Positions 1 to 7,998 of a DNA stretch of 64,000 nt are shown in pieces. The stretch is from Candidatus Binatia bacterium (GTDB lineage Bacteria; Desulfobacterota; Binatia; UBA9968; JAJDTQ01): contig OX638375.1 in NCBI GenBank assembly GCA_951813575.1, positions 1,403,001 to 1,467,000 of the forward strand, in the 5' to 3' direction. A program made the translations under genes and the position numbers. Positions within the stretch are counted from its first letter, which is position 1. Each line of letters starts with the position of its first letter. The notes under the pieces are model-generated. The model was not told where the DNA came from and made no database searches. It saw nothing but the letters and a program-made list of their open reading frames with translations.

Positions 1-1
1 C

Positions 2-241
2 AGTTACTGGATAATGGTTGAGAATCTGCGCGCCAACGGCCATGTGAACCAGGCCGCTTACGATCAACTGCTTGACAAGCTTCATGCTCGCAAGCTCCTC
101 GACGACAACGAATACCGGCGCCGTGGCGGTCGCAACGCCCAAATCCTGGCGGACGCCGCCCTGCCGATGGTGGCAGAAGGAGGCTCAGACTACGACGCGC
201 CCTCCCCTGCTGATGATGGACAGAAGGATTTGTTCGAGTGA
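2..241 (+). CDS. C-terminal fragment of an unidentified protein (cut by window edge)
   Basis: The reading frame is open from the second base of the window and ends with TGA at 239-241. The ATG at 14 has no ribosome binding site before it, so I read this as the end of a longer gene starting to the left. The visible 79 residues are hydrophilic and charged, with a helical stretch rich in Leu/Lys/Arg and an acidic tail ending KDLFE. I do not recognise a family. The next gene starts with GTG overlapping this stop codon by four bases, so the two are translationally coupled and probably belong to one operon leading into the large helicase at 1769. Confidence 0.5.
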   Translation, partial: SYWIMVENLRANGHVNQAAYDQLLDKLHARKLLDDNEYRRRGGRNAQILADAALPMVAEGGSDYDAPSPADDGQKDLFE

Positions 242-849
242 CGCGGCCTGGTGCCTTCAATCCTGAAACACATGAGCAACCCATGAATCGCGAAGAGTAC
301 AAGGACGAACTCCTTTCCTTTGCGAAGAGACAGCGCGAAGACCGCCCCATCCCAGATGCGAAGGAGCTTACCGAAGAAAATTGGCAACGTCGCATCATTG
401 GTGGGTCCTTGATGACGTGGCTCGACCAACGGCTTTCCGGCATCCTGGCAGAACGCCGCACGTTAAGAGTTTTCGATTTTGATCAAAAGCCGGTAGTCGT
501 GTTCACGACGACACCGCCGGGTGTGGCCGCGGCCCGGGACATTCTGGGAGAATCGGAGGAGAATTTTGTATACCTGCTGCGTGAAGAATTCGAGCATTGG
601 AAAGAGAACCATCGTGACAGCGGCTTCAGGTCACATATCCACTGCTGGAGCTATTTCGACAACCCGAGCCCGGAACTCCATGAAGACCTAGTCGATGCAC
701 ACCCGTCGGTACCCCCAGATCATTTAAGGTTTCACCGGACAGGTGACATGTGGGGGCCGAACTGTGGTGTCTTCGCCGATCATCTATGGCAATGGACCGG
801 GGAGAGCATGGAGTTGCTGCTAGAAGCCTACTCCGAAGGCGTCTATTGA
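238..849 (+). CDS. Hypothetical protein, 203 aa, coupled to the upstream gene
   Basis: Unknown function. I chose the GTG at 238 because it overlaps the previous stop (GTGA) and has AGAAGGA about nine bases upstream; an internal ATG at 283 is an alternative without a clear binding site. The protein is soluble, acidic and rich in aromatic residues in its second half (several W, F, Y and H residues between about 125 and 195), with no signal peptide or membrane segment. No catalytic motif is recognised. Its place directly upstream of two antitoxin genes and a defence-type helicase suggests accessory DNA, and it may be a partner in a defence module, but that is inference. Confidence 0.6.
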   Translation: MTRPGAFNPETHEQPMNREEYKDELLSFAKRQREDRPIPDAKELTEENWQRRIIGGSLMTWLDQRLSGILAERRTLRVFDFDQKPVVVFTTTPPGVAAARDILGESEENFVYLLREEFEHWKENHRDSGFRSHIHCWSYFDNPSPELHEDLVDAHPSVPPDHLRFHRTGDMWGPNCGVFADHLWQWTGESMELLLEAYSEGVY

Positions 850-880
850 CGAGTACCCCTGGAACCAAAGAGAGCAGACG

Positions 881-1111
881 ATGCCCATCGTCAACGTCCA
901 TCAAGCCAAGACCCAACTTTCCCGCCTGTTGGCGCAGGTCGAGGCGGGCGAGGAGGTGACTATCACCCGGCGGGGCCAGCCCGTAGCGCAACTTGTTCGC
1001 TACAGGCCAAGGGGTAAGCGACAGTTTGGCGCCATGAGGGGACGAATTGCTGTAGACGACAGCATTCTCGATCCACTGCCAGAAGACGAATTGGCAGCCT
1101 GGATAGGCTGA
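881..1111 (+). CDS. Phd/YefM-family antitoxin, no toxin partner
   Basis: A 76-aa protein with the typical Phd/YefM N-terminus: it begins MPIVNVHQAKTQLSRLL, followed by a VEAGEEVTITRRGQPVAQL stretch. In the family this forms the dimeric DNA-binding fold that represses the operon, while the C-terminal tail (here LPEDELAAWIG) binds and blocks a PIN-domain (VapC) or RelE-type toxin. The tail has the LPDD-like motif usual for antitoxins of VapC toxins. No PIN toxin follows: the next gene is another antitoxin. It is therefore either an orphan left by deletion of vapC or a stand-alone regulator. The purine-rich AAAGAGAG upstream of the ATG can serve as binding site. Confidence 0.85.
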   Translation: MPIVNVHQAKTQLSRLLAQVEAGEEVTITRRGQPVAQLVRYRPRGKRQFGAMRGRIAVDDSILDPLPEDELAAWIG

Positions 1112-1112
1112 C

Positions 1113-1150
1113 TTGCGTTTTCATGCACAGTGCATTACATTGTCATGCAC
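1113..1150 (+). promoter_or_regulatory. Promoter and operator of the relB-yafQ pair
   Basis: A TTGCGT box (1113-1118) and a TACATT box (1136-1141) are 17 bases apart, a good sigma-70 promoter. The perfect inverted repeat ATGCAC-A-GTGCAT (1123-1135) lies inside the spacer and the ATGCAC half-site recurs at 1145-1150 just after the -10 box. Toxin-antitoxin operons of this type are autoregulated by antitoxin binding to such palindromes, so this is the likely RelB-family operator. Seen directly: the boxes and repeats; inferred: binding. Confidence 0.65.
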
Positions 1151-1166
1151 AAAAGGAGGGTCGACC

Positions 1167-1430
1167 ATGGCTGCCAATCAACTTGTCCAGGCTCGCATCG
1201 ACGGAGCGGTAAAAGAAGAGGCGGCTGCTGTGTTGGCTGCGATGGGGCTTACCGTGTCCGACGCCGTGCGGCTGCTGCTGACCAAGGTTGCGCAGGAAAA
1301 GGCGTTGCCGTTCGAGCCTCTGGTTCCAAACCCCGTGACTATCGAGGCCATGAAGGAGGCCCGCAAGGGTGGCCTGCCCCGGTTCGACAGCGTAAAGGCC
1401 CTCATGGACGATCTGCATGAGGACGATTGA
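1167..1430 (+). CDS. RelB/DinJ-family antitoxin
   Basis: An 87-aa antitoxin with the RelB/DinJ ribbon-helix-helix N-terminus: ARIDGAVKEEAAAVLAAMG followed by LTVSDAVRLLLTKVA. The family neutralises a RelE/YafQ-type mRNA endonuclease and represses its own operon. The start at 1167 is chosen because AAAAGGAGGG lies immediately upstream; a longer frame from 1113 would run through the promoter and operator. The C-terminal part (about residues 45-87) contains the IEAMKEARKGG segment typical of DinJ-like proteins that contact the toxin. The gene overlaps the start of the toxin gene by 14 bases. Confidence 0.9.
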   Translation: MAANQLVQARIDGAVKEEAAAVLAAMGLTVSDAVRLLLTKVAQEKALPFEPLVPNPVTIEAMKEARKGGLPRFDSVKALMDDLHEDD

Positions 1431-1698
1431 GCGGACCGGCCAGTTCAAACGCGACTACAGACGCACGACCAGGGGCCGCTACCGGGCCACACTCGACGCC
1501 GATTTGGTGCCAGTCCTGGTCGCTCTCGCCAATGACCGTCTACTGGAACCTCGACACCGTGACCATGCACTCACCGGTGAGTGGAAAGATTACCGCGATT
1601 GCCATGTGAAGCCTGACTTGGTGCTGATCTACCAAAGACCCGATGCCGACACCCTGCGCCTCGTTCGCCTCGGATCACATTCGGAACTCGGCCTTTGA
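1417..1698 (+). CDS. YafQ/RelE-family mRNA-interferase toxin
   Basis: A 93-aa protein of the YafQ branch of the RelE superfamily, which cleaves mRNA on the ribosome. It begins MRTIERTGQFKRDYRR and ends with RLVRLGSHSELGL. The family core is visible: a basic N-terminal helix, the segment HALTGEWKDYRDCHVKPDLVLIY containing the conserved catalytic His near position 50 and the Asp-Leu-Leu-Leu-type strand, and the terminal SHSEL(F/L) with the second conserved His. It overlaps relB by 14 bases, so both are translated together. Length is normal for the family and no residue appears lost, so the pair is probably functional. Confidence 0.92.
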   Translation: MRTIERTGQFKRDYRRTTRGRYRATLDADLVPVLVALANDRLLEPRHRDHALTGEWKDYRDCHVKPDLVLIYQRPDADTLRLVRLGSHSELGL

Positions 1699-1768
1699 CT
1701 TCTCCGCGGATGTTTTCTGTCGTCTCCCAGCGCGTTTCAGCCGTCGGTGATTTGATGAAGGACGTGCC

Positions 1769-4700
1769 ATGGCCCTGAACCCCGTCGCCTATACCGAGAA
1801 TGTGGTCCGGAGCTTCCTCCGCTACCAGCTTACCGCGTATCCCTTCGCCGACCCGGGACTGTACGCGCAGATGCGAGAACTCCTTTCGCTGGATGAAACG
1901 CGTCACTCACCGCTCCTGAAGGGGCCTTACGTAAGCCTGTCGCGGCCGTTCCGGGAAGGGGCGGCCGTGGATGCGCTGGTTGCCGAAGGGCTACTCCATC
2001 CGCATCTGCGGGAGCGTATTCCCAAGGACATCACCCACCTCTACAGCCACCAAGAGCACGCGGTCCGCGTCATCACCGAAGGTCGTACAACGCTAGTGTC
2101 GACGGGCACGGGCTCCGGCAAGACCGAGTGTTTTCTCTACCCCATCGTCAGTCGGTGCCTTCGCCTCAGGGACGAAGGCGCACCTTCCGGCATAAGCGCC
2201 GTGATCGTCTATCCGATGAACGCACTGGCGGAAGATCAGCTCAACCGCCTGCGCGGCCTCCTGGCCGGCACGGGGATACCGTTCGGGATTTACGTCGGGA
2301 AGACGCCGGAACATGAGGCGGAGGTGGCGGGCGTTCGGTTGCGCCCGGGATCATCCCGGGCGGACTACGAAGCCCGGCTCGAACAGGCGCGGCGCGCGAG
2401 TAGCGGCGAGACGGTCTACCCGGCGGAAGAGGTGTGCTCGCGTGAGATGATGCGCACGGCGGGCAGACAGCCGCGGATCCTCCTGACCAACGTGAAGCAA
2501 CTCGAACTGCTTCTGACACGCCAGCAGGACGTAGCACTGTTCGCCGATGCACGGCTGGACTTTCTCGTGTTCGACGAAGCGCACACCTTCACCGGCGCCA
2601 TGGGTGCGGAAACCGCGTGCCTGATCCGCCGGCTGCGGGCGTTCTGCAATGTCGATTCAGGGCACACCACCTGTGTCGCCACGTCCGCGACCATCGTTGA
2701 CCGCGACAATCCGGAGACCGCGCGCAACTTCGCGGCGCGGATGTTCGGAGTCGCCCGCGACGCGGTGACCACTGTGGCAGAGGATTACGAGCCCGAAGTC
2801 TGGTCGGGGCCACGCTCGATCCCGCCGCCACCAGCCGAAGACACCATCGCGATTCTGGATCGGTGCGTCCAGGCGGTAGAGGAAGAGAGTGACTCGGGCA
2901 CGGACGTGCGCGCGGTGTATCGCTCCCTCTCGGGTGAAGAGCTGGACGGACCGCACTCGGAGGACTGGCCGCTGGCGCTCCACGAAGCGTTGTCTAGCAA
3001 CGAGTTGGTTTTTCGGCTTAACGAGGAACTTACGTCGCCCAAGGCCCTGGATGAGCTGCCCGAGGGGCTCCAAAAGGAAATCGGGCGGCCGGTGACCGAA
3101 GCCGAAATCCTGGCCTGGCTTACGCTCAGTGCGGCGGCGCGCCGCGACGGCCGTCCCCTCTTGCGGCCCGTGGTCCACTGCTTCGTGCGCGGGATCGGCG
3201 GGGCGGTGGTCTCGTTCCCCGAGGACTCCGAAGGTGCCAAACTTTGGCTTGCTGCCGAGGACAAGGCTGAGTTCGAGGAGCCGCAAGAGCACGCGCATTT
3301 CGCCGTCACTACGTGTACCACCTGCGGGCAGCACTACTATGTGACGTTCCTCAAGGATTTCGAGTTTACGAAAAAGCAACCCGGCGGCGGCGAGGCGGGC
3401 GCGACCGGATCATGGTGGGACCCGTTGGACGAGGCCCACGGCGGCAGGCGCGTTGTTCTGATTGACCACCTCATCGGTAGTGACGACGATGATGACGATG
3501 CGCCACCCCACGCGCGCACCAGCCCGCTCCACTTCTGCCGGCACTGCGGCGCAGCGCACCCCCAGTCACAGGACCGTTGTCTTCACTGTGGGAAGTCCGG
3601 CACCACGACCCAACTCTTCGCTATTCGCCAAAACAAGGACCACCCAGGCTGGCTCACGAGTTGCCTTTCGTGTAAATCCGCCGGCCGAGCGTTGAGCAGC
3701 TACTACCGCGAACCCGCCCGGGCCGTGCGGGCCATCAACGTCGCGGATGTGCACGTTCTGACTCAGGACATGGTGCACCACGCGGAGCGCCAGCGGTTAC
3801 TCGTCTTCTGCGACAATCGCCAGGATGCGGCATTCCAGGCCGGATGGATGAAGGACCACGCGCGCCGCTTCCGGCTCAGAGCGTTGATGGCCGAGGGCAT
3901 CAAGGCACAACCACGCTCGGTGGGTGACCTTGCGGGCTATCTGGACGATCTGCTGGAAACGGACGAAACGTTGTCCCGAGCCCTTATTCCCGAGGTCTGG
4001 CAAGTCGCTCGCCGCGAAGGAAGCGGGGGGCGCCACGAGCAGGAACGCCGCAAGTACCTGCGCTTCCAGGTGCTTCGCGAAGTGGCCCTGTCACCCCGGC
4101 AGTCCCTGGGCCTCGAGCCCTGGGGACGCATGAAGGTCGAGTACGAAGGTCTCGACAACTATTCGCCATGGATACAAGAGCACGCGCACGAACTGGGCAT
4201 CTCGGCGGAGCACCTGCGCGAGGGCGTGGCGAGCGTCCTGGACTACCTGCGGCGCAAGCGCGCTTTGTACGACCCCGAGCACGGGATCTTCACGAAACAC
4301 TGGATGGACGGCGACCGGGAGATTCAGCAGGGCTACCTGCCGAGCTTTCTGTCTCCCAATGCCACGAAGCTCCGACGCGAACCCCAGGAAAAGACCAACC
4401 TGGTCACGCAATGGCTGAGCAGCGGCGGCGACACGACCCTGCGCCAGATAGCCAGAAAATGGGGCGTGGCATCGGACTCCATTGAGTCGTTCCTGGAAGG
4501 CCTGTTCGCATACCTGGTTGAGAGCCGACTCCTGGTGCCCGTGCGGCTCAGGGGCTCCAAGGGCCGCCCGTTACCCGGGGTAAGCGGCGTCTACCAGGTG
4601 AACGCCGACAAGCTGCGTCTGACTCCCAATCGGGGAGTCAGACGCTGCAAGAGCTGCCGGCGCACCACCACACGTGATCTCCCCTATGACCGCTGTCCGG

Positions 4701-7700
4701 CCTGGCGTTGTGACGGTTTTCTCGAATGGGTGCCGGAAAACAGCGACAACTACGACCTGCAATTACTCGACGGGGCGTACTCCATGCTGCGGCCCGAAGA
4801 GCACACCGCCATGGTCCCGAACGACGAACGGGAGCGGCTGGAGAACCTGTTCAAGGGGACGTCGGACGCGGTGAACAGCCTCGTGTGCACTCCGACCCTG
4901 GAGCTTGGAATCGACATCGGCCAGCTCGACTCCGTGCTCATGCGCAACGTCCCGCCCTTGCCCGCCAATTACTGGCAACGCGCCGGACGGGCGGGCCGAC
5001 GTCACCGTATGGCCGTGGACATCACCTACTGCCGACCTCTTTCCCACGACCGAGCCTACTTCACCGATCCGCCTAAGCTCTTGACCGGCCGGATCGATCC
5101 GCCCGCCTTCAACCTGCGCAATGACCTGATGATCGCCAAGCACGTGCATGCCACTGTCATCGCCGACCTGCACCGCTACGGCCGGGACCCAAGCCGTCCG
5201 GAAACGGAACGAAACGAAATACAGGGAATTCTGGCCCGGTGCCTCCCCAGGCGCGTGGAGCCGTACCTGTTCGACGCGGGAGAACTGCGCCAGGGACCTT
5301 TTGACTTCAGCTCGCTGCGGGATCTGGTTCTGGACAACGTCGAAGATCTGACTGCCCACGCGACGCGAGTCTTTGAGCAAGGGTGGCCGGAGTCGGACGC
5401 GGACGTCACAACACCTGCCGCACTGCGCGCTCACGTCGAGGTTTTCGCGGACAATCTGGAAGCCGTTGTCGCTCGTCTACGACGGCGCTTGACTTGGGCC
5501 ATGGACCAGATCAAGAGGTTGAACGAATTGCGTGAGCGAAAAGGTACGCTTCAGCCCGACGAAGAGGCCTTATTCCGTCGTTGCGACAGTTTCATCAAGC
5601 GGCTCAAGGGAGCCGAGAGGCGGCGCAACCAGGCGGAAGGCCACGACGACTCCAACACCTTCAACGTGCTGGCGGCGGAGGGTTTCCTGCCGGGCTACGG
5701 CCTTGAGGTCGGTACGGTGGTGGGTTGGGCGGAAATCCCCTTTTGGCGCACCGGCGCCATGGACTTCAGCCTGCCGAGGCCGCCAGCCACGGCCTTGCGC
5801 GAGTACGTTCCCGGCAACCTGATCTACGCCAACGGCCACCGTTTCGTGGCACGGCGCTTCCACCGTGAACTCGGGGAAGGACGGGAAGAAATGCCCTGCT
5901 ATGAAGTGTCGGCGGAACGGCAAGCCGTCAAACCGGCGCGTCAGGGTGCGGGGTCTTCGCTGAGCGGCCGGGTCGTCACGACCATGGAGGTTTGCGACGC
6001 CGACCTTGTCCACACCTCCCACATCTCCGACGAAGAGGACTTGCGGTTTCAACTGGCGGTGGCGGTCTACGGCCTCGAGCGCGGCCAGCACAGCGGAGGG
6101 CGCGCCTATCGTTGGGGTCCGCAGAAGCTACTGTTGCGCCAAGGGGTGCAAATGCGGCTGGTGAACGTGGGAGCGTCGGCGGCCATCAAGGGGCGGGGAG
6201 CATTCGGGTACCCGGTATGCACGGTCTGCGGCCAGAGCGTTTCGCCGCTTTCCTCCGTGCGCCAGCGCCAGGAGTTCGTCAAGTCCCACGAAGAACGGTG
6301 TCGGCGCAAGCCCGGGGACATCGGGTTTCATGCCGACGTGACCGCGGAAGCGCTCTCCCTGCCTGGGTGCGATGACGCGGAAACCGCGTACAGCGTGCTG
6401 GAAGCGCTACGCTTCGGGGCCACTCAGGTGCTGGACATGCACATGGACGACCTGCAGATACTCGTAGTCGGCCATGTGGATCGCGAGGATGTGGACGCGT
6501 TGCTGTGGGACCCTATGCCCGGAGGCTCCGGGCTTCTGGAGCGCCTGTGCGATCGTTTCGGGGAGATCGTTGAAACAGCCCGCGAAGTCGTCGCCAACTG
6601 CCCGGCCTTGTGCAGCTCTTCCTGCATCGACTGCCTCCAGACCTTCCGCAACGCCTACTACCATCGTCACCTCGACCGCGCCACGGCCCGGGAGCGGCTG
6701 GACCAGTGGGGCGTGAGTTTGACCTTCGAGCACGACATTCCGCCACTGCAACCCACCGAAAGGCCCCCTGACAACGCTGTGCCCGTGAACGATGCGGAAA
6801 CCAAGCTGCGCCATCGTCTGCTCGCCGCGGGCTTCGGTGAAGGGATCCGTAACGAGCAGATCCGGCTGGACCGCGCGCTGGGTACGACGACACCGGACGC
6901 CATCTACCGCGGGGAGGATCATGAGCCAGACGAAGGGGTCTGCATCTACCTCGACGGATTGAGCCGCCATCTCCACGGAAATCCTGCGACGGCTGAGCGG
7001 GACCGTGCAATCCGCGATTGGCTGCGCAACCATGGGTACGAAGTCATCGAGATTCCTGCCAACGAGCTTGACGACCTGGACGCCATGGTGCGTCATTTCC
7101 GCCGGTTGGCCAACTATCTCGGGATGCGTGACGTCCGCAAACGGCTGAGTGATGACCGCTCGTGGTTTGACAGCACTACCGAGCCGAGCCGGCCTGTGCT
7201 GCGGTTGGTCACCCCCACGGCGGACACGAGGTACGTCAACTGCGTGCCACTGGTTCCACTGAAGGCTGCCGCGGGCGCGTTCGGTGACCCTCAATCAGCG
7301 CTCGACGACTCGGAATGGGAATGGGTGGAGATCGATAACCGCCACCCGCTACGCTCCGGGATGTTCGTCGCGCAGGTGGTCGGGCATTCGATGGAACCCA
7401 TGATCCCGGACGCCGCGTACTGTCTGTTTACCAGTCCCGTGACCGGCACGCGCCAGGGGCGCACCGTGCTCGTCCAACTGCGAGACGAGGTCGATCCTGA
7501 GACCAGTCTCCGGTTCACTGTGAAGCGGTATCGTAGCGAGAAAACCGCCGACAAGGACGGCTGGCGACACGTCAGAATCGTGCTTGAACCGGTCAACCAC
7601 GAATACGCTCCCATCGAGTTGAAGACCGAAGACGAGGAGGCTGTGGCGGTTGTGGCCGAGTTCCTGGAGGTTGTCGGCACGGATTTACCTGCAGACCTGC

Positions 7701-7711
7701 TTCCCGAGTGA
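1769..7711 (+). CDS. Giant DUF1998 helicase fused to nuclease-like and LexA/S24 protease domains
   Basis: A 1,980-aa multidomain protein. Helicase motifs in order: Walker A GTGSGKT (about 113), DEAH box (about 268), SAT (about 306), FCDNRQDA (about 675), then ELGIDIG (about 1045) and QRAGRAGRR (about 1069). Zinc-ribbon cysteines sit near 515, 589-606 and 959-978. A DUF1998 region ends in the cysteine cluster CSSSCIDC near 1613, as in MrfA, DruE and DISARM DrmB-type proteins. Residues about 1680-1800 look like a PD-(D/E)XK/Vsr fold: TPDAIY, then YLDG, then RDWLRNHGYEVIEI. Residues about 1825-1980 form an S24 peptidase domain with Ser1874 (GHSMEP), Lys1919 (FTVKRY) and an Ala1835-Gly1836 bond in a LexA-like setting. 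AAGGA precedes the ATG. The size and DUF1998 resemble Druantia DruE. Role in phage defence is inferred. Confidence 0.85.
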   Translation: MALNPVAYTENVVRSFLRYQLTAYPFADPGLYAQMRELLSLDETRHSPLLKGPYVSLSRPFREGAAVDALVAEGLLHPHLRERIPKDITHLYSHQEHAVRVITEGRTTLVSTGTGSGKTECFLYPIVSRCLRLRDEGAPSGISAVIVYPMNALAEDQLNRLRGLLAGTGIPFGIYVGKTPEHEAEVAGVRLRPGSSRADYEARLEQARRASSGETVYPAEEVCSREMMRTAGRQPRILLTNVKQLELLLTRQQDVALFADARLDFLVFDEAHTFTGAMGAETACLIRRLRAFCNVDSGHTTCVATSATIVDRDNPETARNFAARMFGVARDAVTTVAEDYEPEVWSGPRSIPPPPAEDTIAILDRCVQAVEEESDSGTDVRAVYRSLSGEELDGPHSEDWPLALHEALSSNELVFRLNEELTSPKALDELPEGLQKEIGRPVTEAEILAWLTLSAAARRDGRPLLRPVVHCFVRGIGGAVVSFPEDSEGAKLWLAAEDKAEFEEPQEHAHFAVTTCTTCGQHYYVTFLKDFEFTKKQPGGGEAGATGSWWDPLDEAHGGRRVVLIDHLIGSDDDDDDAPPHARTSPLHFCRHCGAAHPQSQDRCLHCGKSGTTTQLFAIRQNKDHPGWLTSCLSCKSAGRALSSYYREPARAVRAINVADVHVLTQDMVHHAERQRLLVFCDNRQDAAFQAGWMKDHARRFRLRALMAEGIKAQPRSVGDLAGYLDDLLETDETLSRALIPEVWQVARREGSGGRHEQERRKYLRFQVLREVALSPRQSLGLEPWGRMKVEYEGLDNYSPWIQEHAHELGISAEHLREGVASVLDYLRRKRALYDPEHGIFTKHWMDGDREIQQGYLPSFLSPNATKLRREPQEKTNLVTQWLSSGGDTTLRQIARKWGVASDSIESFLEGLFAYLVESRLLVPVRLRGSKGRPLPGVSGVYQVNADKLRLTPNRGVRRCKSCRRTTTRDLPYDRCPAWRCDGFLEWVPENSDNYDLQLLDGAYSMLRPEEHTAMVPNDERERLENLFKGTSDAVNSLVCTPTLELGIDIGQLDSVLMRNVPPLPANYWQRAGRAGRRHRMAVDITYCRPLSHDRAYFTDPPKLLTGRIDPPAFNLRNDLMIAKHVHATVIADLHRYGRDPSRPETERNEIQGILARCLPRRVEPYLFDAGELRQGPFDFSSLRDLVLDNVEDLTAHATRVFEQGWPESDADVTTPAALRAHVEVFADNLEAVVARLRRRLTWAMDQIKRLNELRERKGTLQPDEEALFRRCDSFIKRLKGAERRRNQAEGHDDSNTFNVLAAEGFLPGYGLEVGTVVGWAEIPFWRTGAMDFSLPRPPATALREYVPGNLIYANGHRFVARRFHRELGEGREEMPCYEVSAERQAVKPARQGAGSSLSGRVVTTMEVCDADLVHTSHISDEEDLRFQLAVAVYGLERGQHSGGRAYRWGPQKLLLRQGVQMRLVNVGASAAIKGRGAFGYPVCTVCGQSVSPLSSVRQRQEFVKSHEERCRRKPGDIGFHADVTAEALSLPGCDDAETAYSVLEALRFGATQVLDMHMDDLQILVVGHVDREDVDALLWDPMPGGSGLLERLCDRFGEIVETAREVVANCPALCSSSCIDCLQTFRNAYYHRHLDRATARERLDQWGVSLTFEHDIPPLQPTERPPDNAVPVNDAETKLRHRLLAAGFGEGIRNEQIRLDRALGTTTPDAIYRGEDHEPDEGVCIYLDGLSRHLHGNPATAERDRAIRDWLRNHGYEVIEIPANELDDLDAMVRHFRRLANYLGMRDVRKRLSDDRSWFDSTTEPSRPVLRLVTPTADTRYVNCVPLVPLKAAAGAFGDPQSALDDSEWEWVEIDNRHPLRSGMFVAQVVGHSMEPMIPDAAYCLFTSPVTGTRQGRTVLVQLRDEVDPETSLRFTVKRYRSEKTADKDGWRHVRIVLEPVNHEYAPIELKTEDEEAVAVVAEFLEVVGTDLPADLLPE

Positions 7712-7754
7712 ACCGCCGGCAAGGCCGGCAACCGATCGGCGCCCTCTGCTCACC

Positions 7755-7783
7755 TTGACACCCCGGTAGCCGGGGCCCACAAT
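7755..7783 (+). promoter_or_regulatory. Sigma-70-type promoter with a palindrome in the spacer
   Basis: A perfect TTGACA box (7755-7760) is followed after 17 bases by CACAAT (7778-7783). The spacer contains the inverted repeat CCCCGG-TAG-CCGGGG (7761-7775), which could be a repressor site or simply a GC-rich hairpin. It would drive the small membrane gene and the TPR gene that follow. A GCCGG-CAA-GGCCGGC hairpin just after the helicase stop may separate the two units. Confidence 0.45.
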
Positions 7784-7844
7784 GGGTTACGTCGCAACGC
7801 CGCCCGGAATGCTTCCGGACGGACCGGGCGGCCGGACCCGAATC

Positions 7845-7991
7845 ATGATCGAAATGCTGGTGACCTATCCGGGCCTCGTCTTCATCGGGCTGTCGCTGCT
7901 GGTGGTTCTCGACACGGTGAGCGGGAACCTGCCTCCGGCGGCGCTGGTCCCGTTTGCCCTGGGTACGGTGCTGGCGGTGATATTGCTGTGA
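7845..7991 (+). CDS. Small membrane protein, 48 aa
   Basis: The visible product is two hydrophobic segments separated by a short TVSGNLPPAA turn: VFIGLSLLVVL and ALVPFALGTVLAVILL. It is likely an inner-membrane hairpin protein. An ATG at 7782 in the same frame would begin inside the -10 box of the promoter above, so I prefer the ATG at 7845 (or 7854); no strong ribosome binding site is seen. It lies seven bases upstream of the next gene and is probably co-transcribed. I do not recognise a family; a spurious frame cannot be excluded. Confidence 0.4.
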   Translation: MIEMLVTYPGLVFIGLSLLVVLDTVSGNLPPAALVPFALGTVLAVILL

Positions 7992-7998
7992 CAGCCTC

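Noticed and set aside
1113-1166. Longer RelB frame starting at 1113
   Set aside because: It would translate through the promoter and operator; the ATG at 1167 has a near-perfect ribosome binding site.
7782-7844. ATG at 7782 as start of the small membrane protein
   Set aside because: It would lie inside the -10 region of the promoter at 7755-7783, so a transcript from that promoter could not encode it.
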